This document shows positions 35,443 through 45,981 of a stretch of DNA of 64,000 nucleotides, piece after piece. Each line of letters starts with the position of its first letter. The first letter of the stretch is position 1. The notes beneath the pieces were generated by a model. The model was given only the letters and a program-made list of their open reading frames with translations. It had not been told where the DNA came from and did not search any database. This stretch comes from Campylobacter taeniopygiae. GTDB taxonomy: Bacteria > Campylobacterota > Campylobacteria > Campylobacterales > Campylobacteraceae. Made by a program: the position numbers and the translations under genes. The DNA is taken from contig NZ_NXLY01000002.1 of assembly GCF_005406225.1 (NCBI RefSeq), forward strand, positions 89,392 to 153,391, in the 5' to 3' direction.

Positions 35443-35468
35443 CAAACACGCACTCTAGTGTGTGTTTG
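35443..35468 (+). terminator. Rho-independent terminator of peb3
   Basis: Twelve-base arms (CAAACACGCACT and AGTGTGTGTTTG, one G-T pair) with a tight loop are followed by ATTTTATTCTTTTT. It insulates the restriction island from peb3. Confidence 0.8.
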
Positions 35469-35501
35469 ATTTTATTCTTTTTAAATTAAGCCTATATACG
35501 C

Positions 35502-35507
35502 TACAAT
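35502..35507 (+). promoter_or_regulatory. -10 candidate for the restriction island
   Basis: TACAAT lies about 30 bases before the methyltransferase ATG at 35536, behind the peb3 terminator. The island should then have its own promoter. Confidence 0.4.
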
Positions 35508-35535
35508 TAAAACAATTTAATTGCAAGGTTTAATT

Positions 35536-37998
35536 ATGAATTTCAAACAAGCATTTTATTCAAAACTAGAAGATTGTTATTTGGGTGCTAAAATCAAATA
35601 TTCAAAAAATCAAACTAAAAATGGTTTTACAAATTTGCTTTCCATAAAAGAAAAGTATTTTCAAAAAATTAAAGAATATTTAGACACACAAAAAATTTAT
35701 ACAAACACTTACAATAAACTTTATAATTTTTTTAGCTCTTATTTAAATGAAACAGGAACTCCATTTTTCTACGATACGCCAATTTATAAAAATATCTATG
35801 CAAAAGTGTATTCAAATTCAAAAGATACAAATCTTTTTTACAAAACACAAAATTTATATTATGTAAAATCAGATACTATTTACAATCCTCTAAGTTTGCA
35901 AAGCGATGAATATACTTTTAATTTTCTTACCGATGAATACGTGCAAAATCCTGACAATAACAAGAACAAAATAAATTTTTATTTGCAAGATATACGAGAT
36001 AATAATATAAATATAAAAGTGATTAATTCTAAAAATTCTGATTATATCAATATATTTAAGCAAAACTCAAACGAATTCAGTGATGATTTTTTAAAATTTT
36101 TAAAAAAAGAAAATATAAACATAAAAGAAGAAGAGTTAAAAAAGCTTTTTAAGTCCTATAAAAAACAAAATGAGGTGGATTTTTTCATACACAAAGATGC
36201 TAGAAATTTTTTAAAAGAACAATTTAATTTATGGTTGTTTTTTTATGTCAATGACAGCGTCACTGATTGGACTAAACAAAAAATAGAAGATATCAATTCT
36301 CTTAAACAAATCGCCTTTAAGATCATAGACTACATAGCCGATTTTGAAGATGAACTAAAGGCTATATGGTTAAAACCAAAATTTGCTAAAAATACCCACT
36401 ATGTTTTTAGCATAGACACTATAAAAACTCACGCAAACAATGCTGATAAAATTTTAAAAACCATTTATAAAGATACAAAATTTAAAGATCAAATCACAGA
36501 ATGGCAAGAACTAAAATTTATAGAAGATGATTTTGATATAAAAAACATAGATGAAGAAAAATACAAATTTTTACCTCTTGATACAAAGTATCTAAGCGAA
36601 GAAAACTACTATAAACTTTTAAGTTCCTTTGAAAATTTAGATGAAATTCTAAATGGAGAACTTATAAAAAGCGATAATTTTCAAGCATTAAATTCCTTAA
36701 TGCCAAAATATCAAAATAAAATAGATCTAATCTATATAGATCCACCCTTTAACACCGGCAGCGATTTTGAATACAAAGATAAATTTCAAGATAGCACTTG
36801 GCTTTCTTTGATGCATAATCGTTTAGAATTAGCAAAAGAATTTTTAAGTGATAGGGGAAGTTTTTATTTGCATTTGGATGAAAATGCTGATTATCGAGGT
36901 AAAGAACTTTTAAATGAAATTTTTCACGATATGGAGTGTAAAAAAATTACATTTAATACAAATGCTACCAAAGATAATGAGTCTGATTTATTTGGTTACA
37001 AAAGTTTTGGAAACAATTTTGTTTTAAAAAGCTCGACAATTCTTTTTATAAAAAATGAAAATAGTATTTTTAATAAATTATGGAAACCAAATAGAAATGC
37101 ATCTTTATTAAATCTGGGACAACTTGATTTAATAGGTATTCCAAAAACACAAACCCCTAAAAAAATAATAGACTATGAATATTATATTCAAAAATGGGAT
37201 GATGGTAAATTGCATCATAAAAAAATTGATATAAAAGATGAAAAAATATATCCCTTAAGCGATATTTGGAATGATTTATATTCTTTTACTCAATCTGAAA
37301 TGAGGGTTAGTGAAAATATATCTTTTTACAGTTCCCAAAAACCTGAAAACATGCTTAGAAGGATAATACAATCTAGTTCCAATGAAAACAATATTGTAAT
37401 GGATTTTTTTGCAGGCAGCGGAACAACATTGGCTGTTGCTCATAAGTTAAATAGAAAATTTGTTGGTATAGAAATGGGAAAACATTTTTATGAAAAATAC
37501 CTAACATTTGATAAAGAATCCAAACAATATGAATATAGATTGGGCTTACTTGGAAGAATGAAAAATGTTATAGCTGGAGATATTGAGTTTTATGCTATTG
37601 ACAAAAAAAGAAGGTCATCTCTTTCAAAGATAATAGAATTTAAAGGTGGTGGTGCTTTTAGATACTATGAACTTGAAAGCTATGAAGAAAGTTTAAATGA
37701 ATGTGAGTATGCTTTAAATGAAAATACAATTATTGATTATCGTAAATCAAAAAAACTTATAAAAGGACTTAAAAAAGGAGAAAATATCTGCCTTGATATG
37801 AATGCTTACAATAAAGAATTTGATATATTTTTAACTATGTCAAATCTTTTAGGACTTAAAATCAAAAATATTTTCATAGATAAAAATGGCATAAAATCTT
37901 GCAAATTTGAAAATGATGAGGTTATAAATCTAGAAAATATAGACTTGATACAATATCCAAAACTTAAAAATCTAATATGGTGGGAAAATCATGAGTGA
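35536..37998 (+). CDS. mod: Type III-like DNA methyltransferase with long N-terminal extension
   Basis: A DNA adenine (N6) methyltransferase of the beta type. Motif IV is DPPFNTGSDF (about 402-411) and the SAM motif FFAGSGTT is at about 624-631. The 820 residues exceed the usual 600-650 of Mod proteins: about 360 residues lie before the methylase core, with a helical part rich in Lys/Tyr and no recognised domain. The target-recognition region should lie between the two motifs. I chose the ATG at 35536, seven bases after AAGG, over a TTG at 35521. It overlaps the next gene by eight bases. It is first in the three-gene island. Confidence 0.88.
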   Translation: MNFKQAFYSKLEDCYLGAKIKYSKNQTKNGFTNLLSIKEKYFQKIKEYLDTQKIYTNTYNKLYNFFSSYLNETGTPFFYDTPIYKNIYAKVYSNSKDTNLFYKTQNLYYVKSDTIYNPLSLQSDEYTFNFLTDEYVQNPDNNKNKINFYLQDIRDNNINIKVINSKNSDYINIFKQNSNEFSDDFLKFLKKENINIKEEELKKLFKSYKKQNEVDFFIHKDARNFLKEQFNLWLFFYVNDSVTDWTKQKIEDINSLKQIAFKIIDYIADFEDELKAIWLKPKFAKNTHYVFSIDTIKTHANNADKILKTIYKDTKFKDQITEWQELKFIEDDFDIKNIDEEKYKFLPLDTKYLSEENYYKLLSSFENLDEILNGELIKSDNFQALNSLMPKYQNKIDLIYIDPPFNTGSDFEYKDKFQDSTWLSLMHNRLELAKEFLSDRGSFYLHLDENADYRGKELLNEIFHDMECKKITFNTNATKDNESDLFGYKSFGNNFVLKSSTILFIKNENSIFNKLWKPNRNASLLNLGQLDLIGIPKTQTPKKIIDYEYYIQKWDDGKLHHKKIDIKDEKIYPLSDIWNDLYSFTQSEMRVSENISFYSSQKPENMLRRIIQSSSNENNIVMDFFAGSGTTLAVAHKLNRKFVGIEMGKHFYEKYLTFDKESKQYEYRLGLLGRMKNVIAGDIEFYAIDKKRRSSLSKIIEFKGGGAFRYYELESYEESLNECEYALNENTIIDYRKSKKLIKGLKKGENICLDMNAYNKEFDIFLTMSNLLGLKIKNIFIDKNGIKSCKFENDEVINLENIDLIQYPKLKNLIWWENHE

Positions 37999-39778
37999 AA
38001 TGCTGATAAATATTGAAAGAGTTGTTGATGATCTAAAAAATATAAAATTAAATAATGTTTTTTTTGAAGCTATTGCAAATTCTATGCAAGCTAATGCCAC
38101 GAAAATAGATGTAAAAATTTATTCAGCAAACCTGTATGGCGATATTCAAAATTCACTGCAATATATAGATAAACTTGAGATTATAGATAATGGCGATGGA
38201 TTTAATAAAGAAAATTTAAAGTCATTTAAAGAATATGGTAGCAAACATAAAATTTCTTTAGGCTGTAAAGGAATCGGTAGATTTATTTATCTAAAAATTT
38301 TTAGACATATTTATATAGAAAGTAAAAACATAGAATTTGCTTTTAATATTAATGGCATAGAAAAACAAAAAGAAGCAAGCAATAGTATAACCAAGATATC
38401 ATTTTTAGAGCCAAAAGAAAATATTAGTATTAATTTTAAAAATTTAGAACAAGCTATCAAAGAACATTTTTTACCATATTTTTTAATGCATGAAAATAAT
38501 AAACATATTGAAATAAATATTTATAACAATAATAAATTGGAATATAAAATTTTAAGCAATCAAATACCAAATTTTAAAGAGAAACAATTTAATATTAAAG
38601 AATATAGTTTTGTCTTAACTTATGCATATGGTAATAAAGAATTAAAAAATGAGGGACATTATGTCGCAGATAAGAGAGTGGTGTCCAAAAATTCTGATTT
38701 AGAAAATGAAAAAAAATACAATCTATTCAAAGATAATGAACTTAAGATATACTTTATTTTAGAGAGTATATATTTTGATAAAAATGTAAATAATGAAAGA
38801 AATGAATTGCTAATTTACCCCAAGAAAAAAACCGCATTTCAATTTGGTGATCTATGTTGGGAAGATATACATAATGAACTAGAATTACAATTAAAAGAAA
38901 TTTATAAAGAAAATGGTTTTGATATAGATAAAACTATAAAAAAAAATAGAAAAGAAGCTATTAAAAAATTTCCTTATCTTGGTGCATATTTTGATGATAG
39001 CAATGAATTAAATATAGAACAAATGCAAAAAAATGCAAAAAAAGAATTTGAAAATGATAAAAACTTTCTAAGAGATGAGAATAATAAAAAAGATAAAAAC
39101 TATGAAGTAAAATTAAGCAAGGTAACTCAAGCAGAACTAGCAGAATATATTTTTGATAGAAATAGAATAATTCAAAAATTAAGAGAATGTATTAAAAATA
39201 AAAGTATTGAAGAAGAAGTGCATAATTTATTTATGCCGAGACATACAAAAGATGAAAAACAAAACTATAAAACAAATAATATCTGGCTTTTTGATGATAG
39301 ATTTATGGGTTATGATAAAATTTTTAGTGATTTTAACATAAAAAATATTTTTCCAAACTTGTATGACAAATTAGAAAGACCCGATATACTAAGCATTGTT
39401 TCAAACACTTATGATAAAAATAAAATAACTGATATTTTACTTATAGAATTTAAAAAACCTCATGAAAATATCACTCCAGCACAAGCTGAAGAGCAGCTAT
39501 TAAAATATGGTAGATTTATAAATCATTTAGTTGATAATAAAATTAGAATTTGGGCTTATGCTTTCTTAAAATTTAATAATGATACCATGGAAAGCTTAAA
39601 TGATAAAGCTTATAATAAAATATTCACTTCTAGTAACTTTCCATTATGCTATAAATATCATGAACGCAATAATATGATTATAAATTTTTTAGACTATGAA
39701 GCATTAATATGTGATGCGGAAAACAGAAATAAACTATTTTTAAATATTTTAAAAGGAAAATATTTAAACGATGAATAA
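37991..39778 (+). CDS. GHKL ATPase with C-terminal PD-(D/E)XK-like nuclease motif
   Basis: A 595-residue protein without a standard name. The N-terminal GHKL (Hsp90/MutL/histidine kinase) ATPase fold shows E26-x3-N30 in FFEAIANSMQAN, DNGDGF at 66-71 and GCKGIGR at 91-97. The C-terminal part has WLFDDRF at 432-438, RPDI at 463-466 and DILLIEFKKP at 481-490, which fits a PD-(D/E)XK nuclease with D465 or D481 and E486-x-K488. The gene overlaps the methyltransferase and precedes the helicase. Base composition is even more AT-rich than its neighbours. I infer an ATP-gated nuclease or DNA clamp in defence. The role is not proven. Confidence 0.75.
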   Translation: MSEMLINIERVVDDLKNIKLNNVFFEAIANSMQANATKIDVKIYSANLYGDIQNSLQYIDKLEIIDNGDGFNKENLKSFKEYGSKHKISLGCKGIGRFIYLKIFRHIYIESKNIEFAFNINGIEKQKEASNSITKISFLEPKENISINFKNLEQAIKEHFLPYFLMHENNKHIEINIYNNNKLEYKILSNQIPNFKEKQFNIKEYSFVLTYAYGNKELKNEGHYVADKRVVSKNSDLENEKKYNLFKDNELKIYFILESIYFDKNVNNERNELLIYPKKKTAFQFGDLCWEDIHNELELQLKEIYKENGFDIDKTIKKNRKEAIKKFPYLGAYFDDSNELNIEQMQKNAKKEFENDKNFLRDENNKKDKNYEVKLSKVTQAELAEYIFDRNRIIQKLRECIKNKSIEEEVHNLFMPRHTKDEKQNYKTNNIWLFDDRFMGYDKIFSDFNIKNIFPNLYDKLERPDILSIVSNTYDKNKITDILLIEFKKPHENITPAQAEEQLLKYGRFINHLVDNKIRIWAYAFLKFNNDTMESLNDKAYNKIFTSSNFPLCYKYHERNNMIINFLDYEALICDAENRNKLFLNILKGKYLNDE

Positions 39779-39789
39779 TATCAAAAAAA

Positions 39790-39817
39790 TTGGTAAATTT
39801 TATTTATAAAATACCAA
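39790..39817 (+). promoter_or_regulatory. Stem-loop between the GHKL gene and res
   Basis: TTGGTA...TACCAA arms continue inward as TTTTAT/ATAAAA with a two-base bulge. No T run follows, so it is unlikely to be a full terminator; it could adjust res expression. Confidence 0.35.
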
Positions 39818-39842
39818 AGCAAAGGGTTTATAAGGAAAGATA

Positions 39843-42683
39843 ATGGCAAAACAAAATACAAAAAAACATTTATTATTAAATGAATTTATCCATAAAAAAA
39901 TACTTATGCAAGATTTTGATAAAGGTTATGATTTTGATAGCTTTTCAAATGGCATAAATTTACAATACTATCAAAAAAGAAGTATTAAACATGCCTTAAC
40001 CATTCTTTCTTTTTATATGAGCGATGAATTAAAATCTGATATACATAATCAAGAGCGTAGAAAACTCTTAGAATTTTATCAAGAAGAAAGCAAAAATATA
40101 AAAATTCAAAAAAAAGATATTGCAAGGGCTTCTTTTTGGATGGCCACAGGAAGTGGAAAAACCATAGTTATGATTAAACTCATAGCCTTGATAAATAAAT
40201 TCATTAAAAATAAACTTTTGCCTAAAAAACCTATAATGCTTTTAGCCCCTAATGATAAAATTTTAAATCAATTTAAAGCAAATATAGCAAAATACAATAA
40301 TCATCATAGTGATTTTATCAAAATAAAAGATCTAAAAGATTTTGAAAACTTGGAAAAAGATGTTAGTTTGCTAAATGAAGCTGTGGTGTATTTTTCTAGG
40401 AGTGATTTACTCGAAAACGAAGAAAACGTAGGCAAAGATAAAAAAGCAAAAAGATTAAATTATAAAAATTATTTAAATCAAGACGGTTGGTATATATTGC
40501 TAGATGAAGCACACAGAGGCGATAGCAAAACATCTTTAAGAAAAAACTATTATCATGAAATTGCTAGGGGTTTTACTGAAGAAGATGAATTTCCTAAAGG
40601 TTTTGTGTTTAATTTTTCAGCTACTTTTGAAGATGAAATAGACTTTATAACTTGTGCTTATAATTATAATTTGCAAAAATTTAACCAAGATGGGTATGGC
40701 AAAAATATTGCGGTTTTAAGTGAAAATTTAGAATTTAAAAATGAAAACAGCGATGAAAACAAAATGAAAACAATTTTAGAAAGTTTTTTGATTTTTAATG
40801 CCATTGTTAAGACAAAAGAAGAACTGTTTTCAAAAAGACAAGATTTTAAATATCACAATCCTTTAATGATAGCAGTTTCTGATAAAGTAAATACTCAAGA
40901 TGCAGGAATTAAACTATATTTTAAAGCAATACTTGATGTGCTAAAAAATAAAACTGATATAAAAAATTTAGCTTCAAATCTTTATAATAAACTTCAAAAT
41001 CAAAATTTATTTTTTAATGAAAATGAATTAAGTGATGAATTTTTAAATCATATTAAAAATGCAAACAATGATGAGCTTAGAAAAAATATTTTTTATGCGA
41101 GCTCAAATGCAAATTTGGAATGTTACACTATTAAAGGAAATGATAAAGAATTAGCCTTTCAAAGTAAAAATTCCAATAAACCTTTCATGCTTTTAAATAT
41201 TTCAAACGCAAAAGAATGGGAAAAAGAATTTCTACTTGAGCTTGGAGTAGAAAGCATCAAAGATATATCACAAAGTTATTTTGAAGATATCAATAGTGAA
41301 AATTCACCTATTAATATAATGCTAGGAAGTAAAGTTTTTTCAGAAGGATGGGATAGTAATCGTGTAAATTTAATCTCTTTTATAAACATAGGTAGCATTA
41401 ACGCTAAAAAATATGTCCTTCAAACCATAGGAAGGGGAGTCAGAATAGAACCTTTTTTAAATCAAAGAAAAAGATTATATCCCCTAAAAGAAACATTTGA
41501 AATTGATGAGCAATGTATAAAATTAGCATATGGTTTAGAAACTCTTTTTGTAATGGCGAGCGATAATGAAGCCATTAAAGCTATTATAGAGGGCATAGAA
41601 TATGAATTTATGGAGAGTAGATTTCTTAAAGGCTTTAAGGAAACAAAATTATCATTTAACTTACCAGTGCCAAAATACAAAAATGAAGCAAAATTAAAAA
41701 ATATTTATAAAATCTCAAAAAGAGAAGCAAATTCTTTAGAAGAGTTTATAAATTCTTACGATGAAGATGTTTTAATTTTAGAACAGTGTTTATATAAAAA
41801 TTTTAAATATTCTACATTGCAAGAGTTACATAAATTTATCGATAAAAAAGAAAGTAGAATACAGCTATCAGGAGACAAGGTAGAATTTAATGAAAAAACA
41901 ACATTAAAAACAATCAATAATGTATTAAATTCCAATACTAAAATTTTAGATAAATTTGTAAAGCTAGATAAAGAAATAACACATCATAAAAATATACAAG
42001 CAAAGTTAGATCTTGAAACAGTTCAAGAGATCAACAAGGTTATAAAAGATGTTTTAAATGCAAAAAATGAAGATGAACTAAAAGCAGATTTCGAGAATAA
42101 AAAGATAAATTTAGATGAGCTAATGCGGAGCATAAAAGAAAGTGATAAAAGCAAAAAAGTGCAAGGATATACAATTAGTGCAAGGCTTAGCAAACATTAT
42201 TATAATCCTTTAATTATCTATAATGAAAATGATAAAGAAAATAAAATTAATTTTGCTATTTCCAATAAAAGTGAAAAAGAATTTTTAAATGAATTAGAAG
42301 AAAACTTAAATTTGCCTTTTTTTAAGCAATATAAATGGTATTTTTCTAAATTAGTAGAAAATCAAGATGAAATTTATATTCCATATTTTGATGAAGAGCA
42401 ACAAAAAGAAAGAAAATTTTATCCTGATTTTATATTTTGGTTAAAACATAAACAAAGCGGAGAATTTATTATATATTTTATAGATCCAAAAGGTTTAAAA
42501 ATAGAAGATAATCCTAGATTTAAATTAAAAGGATTTAAAGAAATATTTGAAAATAACAATTTAATTTATGAAGATAAAAATATAAAAGTTAATTTATTTT
42601 TTTACAATAAAGAAGGAGATGCATTTGTATCGGACGAATTAAAAGAATTTGTTAAAGCAAATATAGAGGATATTTTCAAATGA
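39843..42683 (+). CDS. res: Type III-like restriction subunit: DEAD helicase plus nuclease
   Basis: A 946-residue SF2 ATPase. Walker A is ATGSGKT (101-107), the DEAH box is at 221-224, SAT at 259-261 and motif [10 protein letters not shown] at 527-534. The C-terminal nuclease motif is YPDF (D862) followed by IDPKG (D881-x-K883), the type III Res pattern. It would translocate or switch on DNA and cleave unmethylated targets with Mod. It is separated from the GHKL gene by 64 bases, and its stop overlaps the lpxB start (ATGA), so lipid A synthesis may partly depend on island transcription. Confidence 0.88.
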   Translation: MAKQNTKKHLLLNEFIHKKILMQDFDKGYDFDSFSNGINLQYYQKRSIKHALTILSFYMSDELKSDIHNQERRKLLEFYQEESKNIKIQKKDIARASFWMATGSGKTIVMIKLIALINKFIKNKLLPKKPIMLLAPNDKILNQFKANIAKYNNHHSDFIKIKDLKDFENLEKDVSLLNEAVVYFSRSDLLENEENVGKDKKAKRLNYKNYLNQDGWYILLDEAHRGDSKTSLRKNYYHEIARGFTEEDEFPKGFVFNFSATFEDEIDFITCAYNYNLQKFNQDGYGKNIAVLSENLEFKNENSDENKMKTILESFLIFNAIVKTKEELFSKRQDFKYHNPLMIAVSDKVNTQDAGIKLYFKAILDVLKNKTDIKNLASNLYNKLQNQNLFFNENELSDEFLNHIKNANNDELRKNIFYASSNANLECYTIKGNDKELAFQSKNSNKPFMLLNISNAKEWEKEFLLELGVESIKDISQSYFEDINSENSPINIMLGSKVFSEGWDSNRVNLISFINIGSINAKKYVLQTIGRGVRIEPFLNQRKRLYPLKETFEIDEQCIKLAYGLETLFVMASDNEAIKAIIEGIEYEFMESRFLKGFKETKLSFNLPVPKYKNEAKLKNIYKISKREANSLEEFINSYDEDVLILEQCLYKNFKYSTLQELHKFIDKKESRIQLSGDKVEFNEKTTLKTINNVLNSNTKILDKFVKLDKEITHHKNIQAKLDLETVQEINKVIKDVLNAKNEDELKADFENKKINLDELMRSIKESDKSKKVQGYTISARLSKHYYNPLIIYNENDKENKINFAISNKSEKEFLNELEENLNLPFFKQYKWYFSKLVENQDEIYIPYFDEEQQKERKFYPDFIFWLKHKQSGEFIIYFIDPKGLKIEDNPRFKLKGFKEIFENNNLIYEDKNIKVNLFFYNKEGDAFVSDELKEFVKANIEDIFK

Positions 42684-43774
42684 AAACCTTTCTCGTTTGT
42701 GCCTTAGAACCTTCAGCAAATTTGCACCTCAAAGAAGTTTTAAAAGCCTATAAAGATGAGTATAAAGAATTTGATTTGGTGGGAATTTATGATGAGAGTT
42801 TATGCGATGAATTTAATCTAAACTCAAAACCCCTCTATAGCTCACACGAATTTAGCGCTATGGGTTTTGTAGAGATCCTACCTCTTATCTTTAAAGCAAA
42901 ACGCGCGATAAAAGAATTAGTCCATTTAAGCTTTACGCAAAAAATAAATGCGATTTTATGTATAGATTCTCCCGCTTTTAACATCCCTTTTGCGAAAGCT
43001 TTAAAAAAAGCCGATTCTAAGATAAAAAGAATTTATTATATCTTACCTCAAGTTTGGGCATGGAAAAAAGGAAGAATTCCCATCATAGAAAGTCATTTTG
43101 ATGTTTTAGCCTCTATTTTGCCTTTTGATGATCAGTTTTTTAGCAAAAGTATTTACGTTGGGCACCCACTTTTGGACGAAATCAAAGAATTTAAAGATGA
43201 AAAAGATACACAAGTTCTACTTTCAAAAAAAGAACATGAAAAAATCGTTGCTTTTTTACCTGGATCAAGAAGAAGTGAAATCAAACGCTTAATGCCTATT
43301 TTTAAAGAGCTTTCTAAAAATTTTCAAGGTGAAAAGATCCTTTGTATCCCTCCTTTTAATCTTAACAAACTCGATCTTTATGGCGATATTAGCGAATTTA
43401 AAATAGAGAGTAATACACCTAAAGTTTTAAAAAAATCAGATTTTGCCTTTATTTGCAGTGGCACAGCAACTTTGGAGGCAGCTTTGGTTGAAACTCCTTT
43501 TGTTCTTGCTTACAAAGCAAAGGCGATTGATATTTTTATAGCAAGGCTTTTTGTAAAGTTAAAACACATCGGCCTTGCAAATATTTTTTGCGATTTTGCA
43601 GGAAAAGAAGAGCTAAACCCTGAATTCTTACAAAATGAAGTCAATGTAGAAAATTTATATCAAGCTTATCTTAAATACGATTATAAGAGTTTTTTTGCTA
43701 AAGTTAATTTTTTAAAACAGTATTTAAAATTTGGAAGTGCAAAAAATTTAGCTAAAATACTTGATGAAAATTAA
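42680..43774 (+). CDS. lpxB: Lipid-A-disaccharide synthase
   Basis: LpxB joins UDP-2,3-diacylglucosamine and lipid X at the inner membrane. The 364-residue GT19 protein has the N-terminal [27 protein letters not shown], a [11 protein letters not shown] segment and [10 protein letters not shown], which are family signatures. It starts inside the res stop codon. It is followed by greA after 11 bases, and the lpxH-like gene comes next, so lipid A genes are grouped. Confidence 0.96.
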   Translation: MKTFLVCALEPSANLHLKEVLKAYKDEYKEFDLVGIYDESLCDEFNLNSKPLYSSHEFSAMGFVEILPLIFKAKRAIKELVHLSFTQKINAILCIDSPAFNIPFAKALKKADSKIKRIYYILPQVWAWKKGRIPIIESHFDVLASILPFDDQFFSKSIYVGHPLLDEIKEFKDEKDTQVLLSKKEHEKIVAFLPGSRRSEIKRLMPIFKELSKNFQGEKILCIPPFNLNKLDLYGDISEFKIESNTPKVLKKSDFAFICSGTATLEAALVETPFVLAYKAKAIDIFIARLFVKLKHIGLANIFCDFAGKEELNPEFLQNEVNVENLYQAYLKYDYKSFFAKVNFLKQYLKFGSAKNLAKILDEN

Positions 43775-43785
43775 AAGGATAAATT

Positions 43786-44271
43786 ATGCAAAAAGAACCA
43801 ATGAGTCAATTTGGATATGATAAATTAGTTGCTGAATTGAAAGACTTAAAAGACAATCAACGCCCAGCAGTCGTCATAGAAATCGACACTGCAAGAAGTC
43901 ATGGGGATTTAAAAGAAAATGCAGAATACCACGCAGCAAGAGAAAAACAGGCCTTAATCGAAAGTCGCATAGCAGAACTTAGCGATTTGCTAGCTCGTGC
44001 GCAAGTTATAGATCCTGCAAGTTATGAACACGATAGCGTAAAATTTGGATCTAGTGTTGTGATTATGGATTTGGACACTGAAAAAGAAAGTAAATACACC
44101 CTCGTTGGAATTTGTGAAGGAAATTTGGATAAAGGTTATATTTCCATTGCTTCACCTATAGCAAAAGCTATGCTTGGAAAAAAAGAAGGCGATGAATTTA
44201 AAGTTCGCTTACCTAAAGGTGAAAGCGAATTTGAGATCGTTTCTATTAGCTATGAACCTTTGAAATTCTAA
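43786..44271 (+). CDS. greA: Transcription elongation factor GreA
   Basis: GreA rescues backtracked RNA polymerase by stimulating transcript cleavage. The 161-residue protein has the N-terminal coiled coil with the acidic tip [15 protein letters not shown] (about 45-59) and the C-terminal FKBP-like domain with [14 protein letters not shown]. Spacing to neighbours is 11 and 2 bases, consistent with one operon. Confidence 0.97.
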   Translation: MQKEPMSQFGYDKLVAELKDLKDNQRPAVVIEIDTARSHGDLKENAEYHAAREKQALIESRIAELSDLLARAQVIDPASYEHDSVKFGSSVVIMDLDTEKESKYTLVGICEGNLDKGYISIASPIAKAMLGKKEGDEFKVRLPKGESEFEIVSISYEPLKF

Positions 44272-44273
44272 GG

Positions 44274-45032
44274 ATGCAAGAATTAATCTTACAAAATAAG
44301 GCAATTTTAATTGCCGATGCACATGAAAATACTCAACGAAGAGGCTTTTGGAAATTTTTACAAGCTTTGAAAAATGATGAAATTTCCACACCTCAACTCA
44401 TCTTAATGGGCGATATTTTTGATCTGCTCATCGGAGAAATTTCTGCTACTCATGAATTTGCAAAACCCTATATTTATTTACTTGAAGAATTAGCACAAAA
44501 AATAGAAATAATCTACCTTGAAGGAAATCATGATTTTAATCTTTCTTGCTTTTTTGAAAAGGTAAAAATTTTTTCCCTAGAAAAACAACCTTTGAAACTT
44601 AAATTGCACACAAGTAAAGTTAAAAATGAAAATTCCTATATTTTTTTAGCACATGGCGATATTTTTTTATCTCCTTGCCTACAATTTGCACTCAAAAGCC
44701 TTAGAAATCATTATTTACTTGTATTTTTAAACTGGATAAATCAAATCAGTTTTCACGCTATATCAAAAAAAATCTTAAAAAATCAAAATCGAAAAAATCT
44801 ATTTTATAAGATAAAAAATTTTGAAAATTTAGCCAATGAAAGATATCTAAAATATAGGAATTTAGGCTCTTGGGTGTGTGAAGGGCATTATCATCAAAAT
44901 TTTATTATCGATAAAAAAGACATTAAATATTTTAATCCTGATAGTTTTGCACATAAGGAAAGTTTTTTTTTAGTAGAATACAAACAAGAAATTGAATTTC
45001 GAGAACAGAAATTGAGGGGTCAAAATGTTTGA
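44274..45032 (+). CDS. lpxH: UDP-2,3-diacylglucosamine hydrolase-like metallophosphoesterase
   Basis: A 252-residue metallophosphoesterase (Cj0286c position). The metal-binding motifs are visible: ADAHEN (Asp-x-His), LMGDIFD, EGNHDF, LAHGD and EGHYH. LpxH removes UMP from UDP-2,3-diacylglucosamine before LpxB acts, and lpxB lies two genes upstream, which supports the role. The family is loose: GNHDF replaces the usual GNRDF of LpxH, so a different phosphoesterase is possible. It overlaps cheV by eight bases. Confidence 0.72.
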   Translation: MQELILQNKAILIADAHENTQRRGFWKFLQALKNDEISTPQLILMGDIFDLLIGEISATHEFAKPYIYLLEELAQKIEIIYLEGNHDFNLSCFFEKVKIFSLEKQPLKLKLHTSKVKNENSYIFLAHGDIFLSPCLQFALKSLRNHYLLVFLNWINQISFHAISKKILKNQNRKNLFYKIKNFENLANERYLKYRNLGSWVCEGHYHQNFIIDKKDIKYFNPDSFAHKESFFLVEYKQEIEFREQKLRGQNV

Positions 45033-45978
45033 TGAAAATATCGTGAAAACGGGTTCAAATGAAATGGAGCTTGTCGATTTCCGTATCTTTAAGCAAGGAC
45101 AAGATAAGATTTATGAAGGAATTTATGGAGTAAATGTCTCTAAGGTTAGAGAAATTATCAAAATTCCAACCCTTACAGAACTCCCAGGAGTACCTGAATA
45201 CATCGAAGGGATCTTTGATCTTCGTGGTATCGTTATTCCTGTAGTTAATCTTGCTAAATGGATGCAAATCACCGAGCCAGAAAGTACTTTGCTAAAACCT
45301 AGGGTAATTATTACCGAATTTAGCAATATTCTTATAGGTTTTATTGTGCATGAAGCTAAAAGAATTCGTCGTATCAATTGGAGAGATATAGAACCAGCAA
45401 GTTTTTCAGCAGGCTCTGGTGCTTTAGATAAAGGTAAAATTACCGGAGTTACACGTATAGAAAATGACGAAGTATTACTGATACTTGATCTAGAAAGCGT
45501 TATAGAAGAACTAGGAATTTACGCACCTAAAACTGATGTTGATTACAAATTAGAAAAATTTAGCGGAACAGCACTTATCTTAGATGATAGCTTAACAGCT
45601 AGAAAACGTGTAAAAGATATGATGCAACAACTTGGCTTGCAAGTTGTTGAGGCTAAAGACGGAGTTGAAGGCTTAAACAAACTTGAAGAACTCAGCCAAG
45701 TTTATGGTGAAAATTTATGTAATATTTTAAAAATTATAATCAGTGATGTTGAAATGCCTCAAATGGATGGTTTCCATTTTGCAGCACGTCTTAAAGATGA
45801 TGTAAGATTTAAAGATATTCCTATTGTCTTTAACTCATCATTGTCTAATGAATTTATGAATGAAAAAGGTGTCCAAGAAGCTGGTGGAGAAGGCTATTTG
45901 GTTAAATTTAATGCTAGTGATTTCTTTAGTGAAGTAACTAAAGTTTTAAAAAGACACCAATCACAAGAACAGGGGTAA
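45025..45978 (+). CDS. cheV: Chemotaxis coupling/response regulator protein CheV
   Basis: CheV joins receptors to CheA and is tuned by its own receiver domain. The 317 residues hold a CheW-like domain (about 15-165, VREIIKIPTLTELPGVPEYIEGIFDLRG) and a C-terminal receiver with the phospho-acceptor D241 in ISDVEMPQMDG and the switch Ser/Lys in NSSLSN / LVKFN. It is first in a cheV-cheA-cheW cluster, typical for Campylobacter. Confidence 0.96.
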   Translation: MFDENIVKTGSNEMELVDFRIFKQGQDKIYEGIYGVNVSKVREIIKIPTLTELPGVPEYIEGIFDLRGIVIPVVNLAKWMQITEPESTLLKPRVIITEFSNILIGFIVHEAKRIRRINWRDIEPASFSAGSGALDKGKITGVTRIENDEVLLILDLESVIEELGIYAPKTDVDYKLEKFSGTALILDDSLTARKRVKDMMQQLGLQVVEAKDGVEGLNKLEELSQVYGENLCNILKIIISDVEMPQMDGFHFAARLKDDVRFKDIPIVFNSSLSNEFMNEKGVQEAGGEGYLVKFNASDFFSEVTKVLKRHQSQEQG

Positions 45979-45981
45979 AAT

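Noticed and set aside
35536..37998. Phase variation of the methyltransferase by simple repeats
   Set aside because: No G tract of seven or more and no tetranucleotide repeat is seen in or before the gene; only short A runs.
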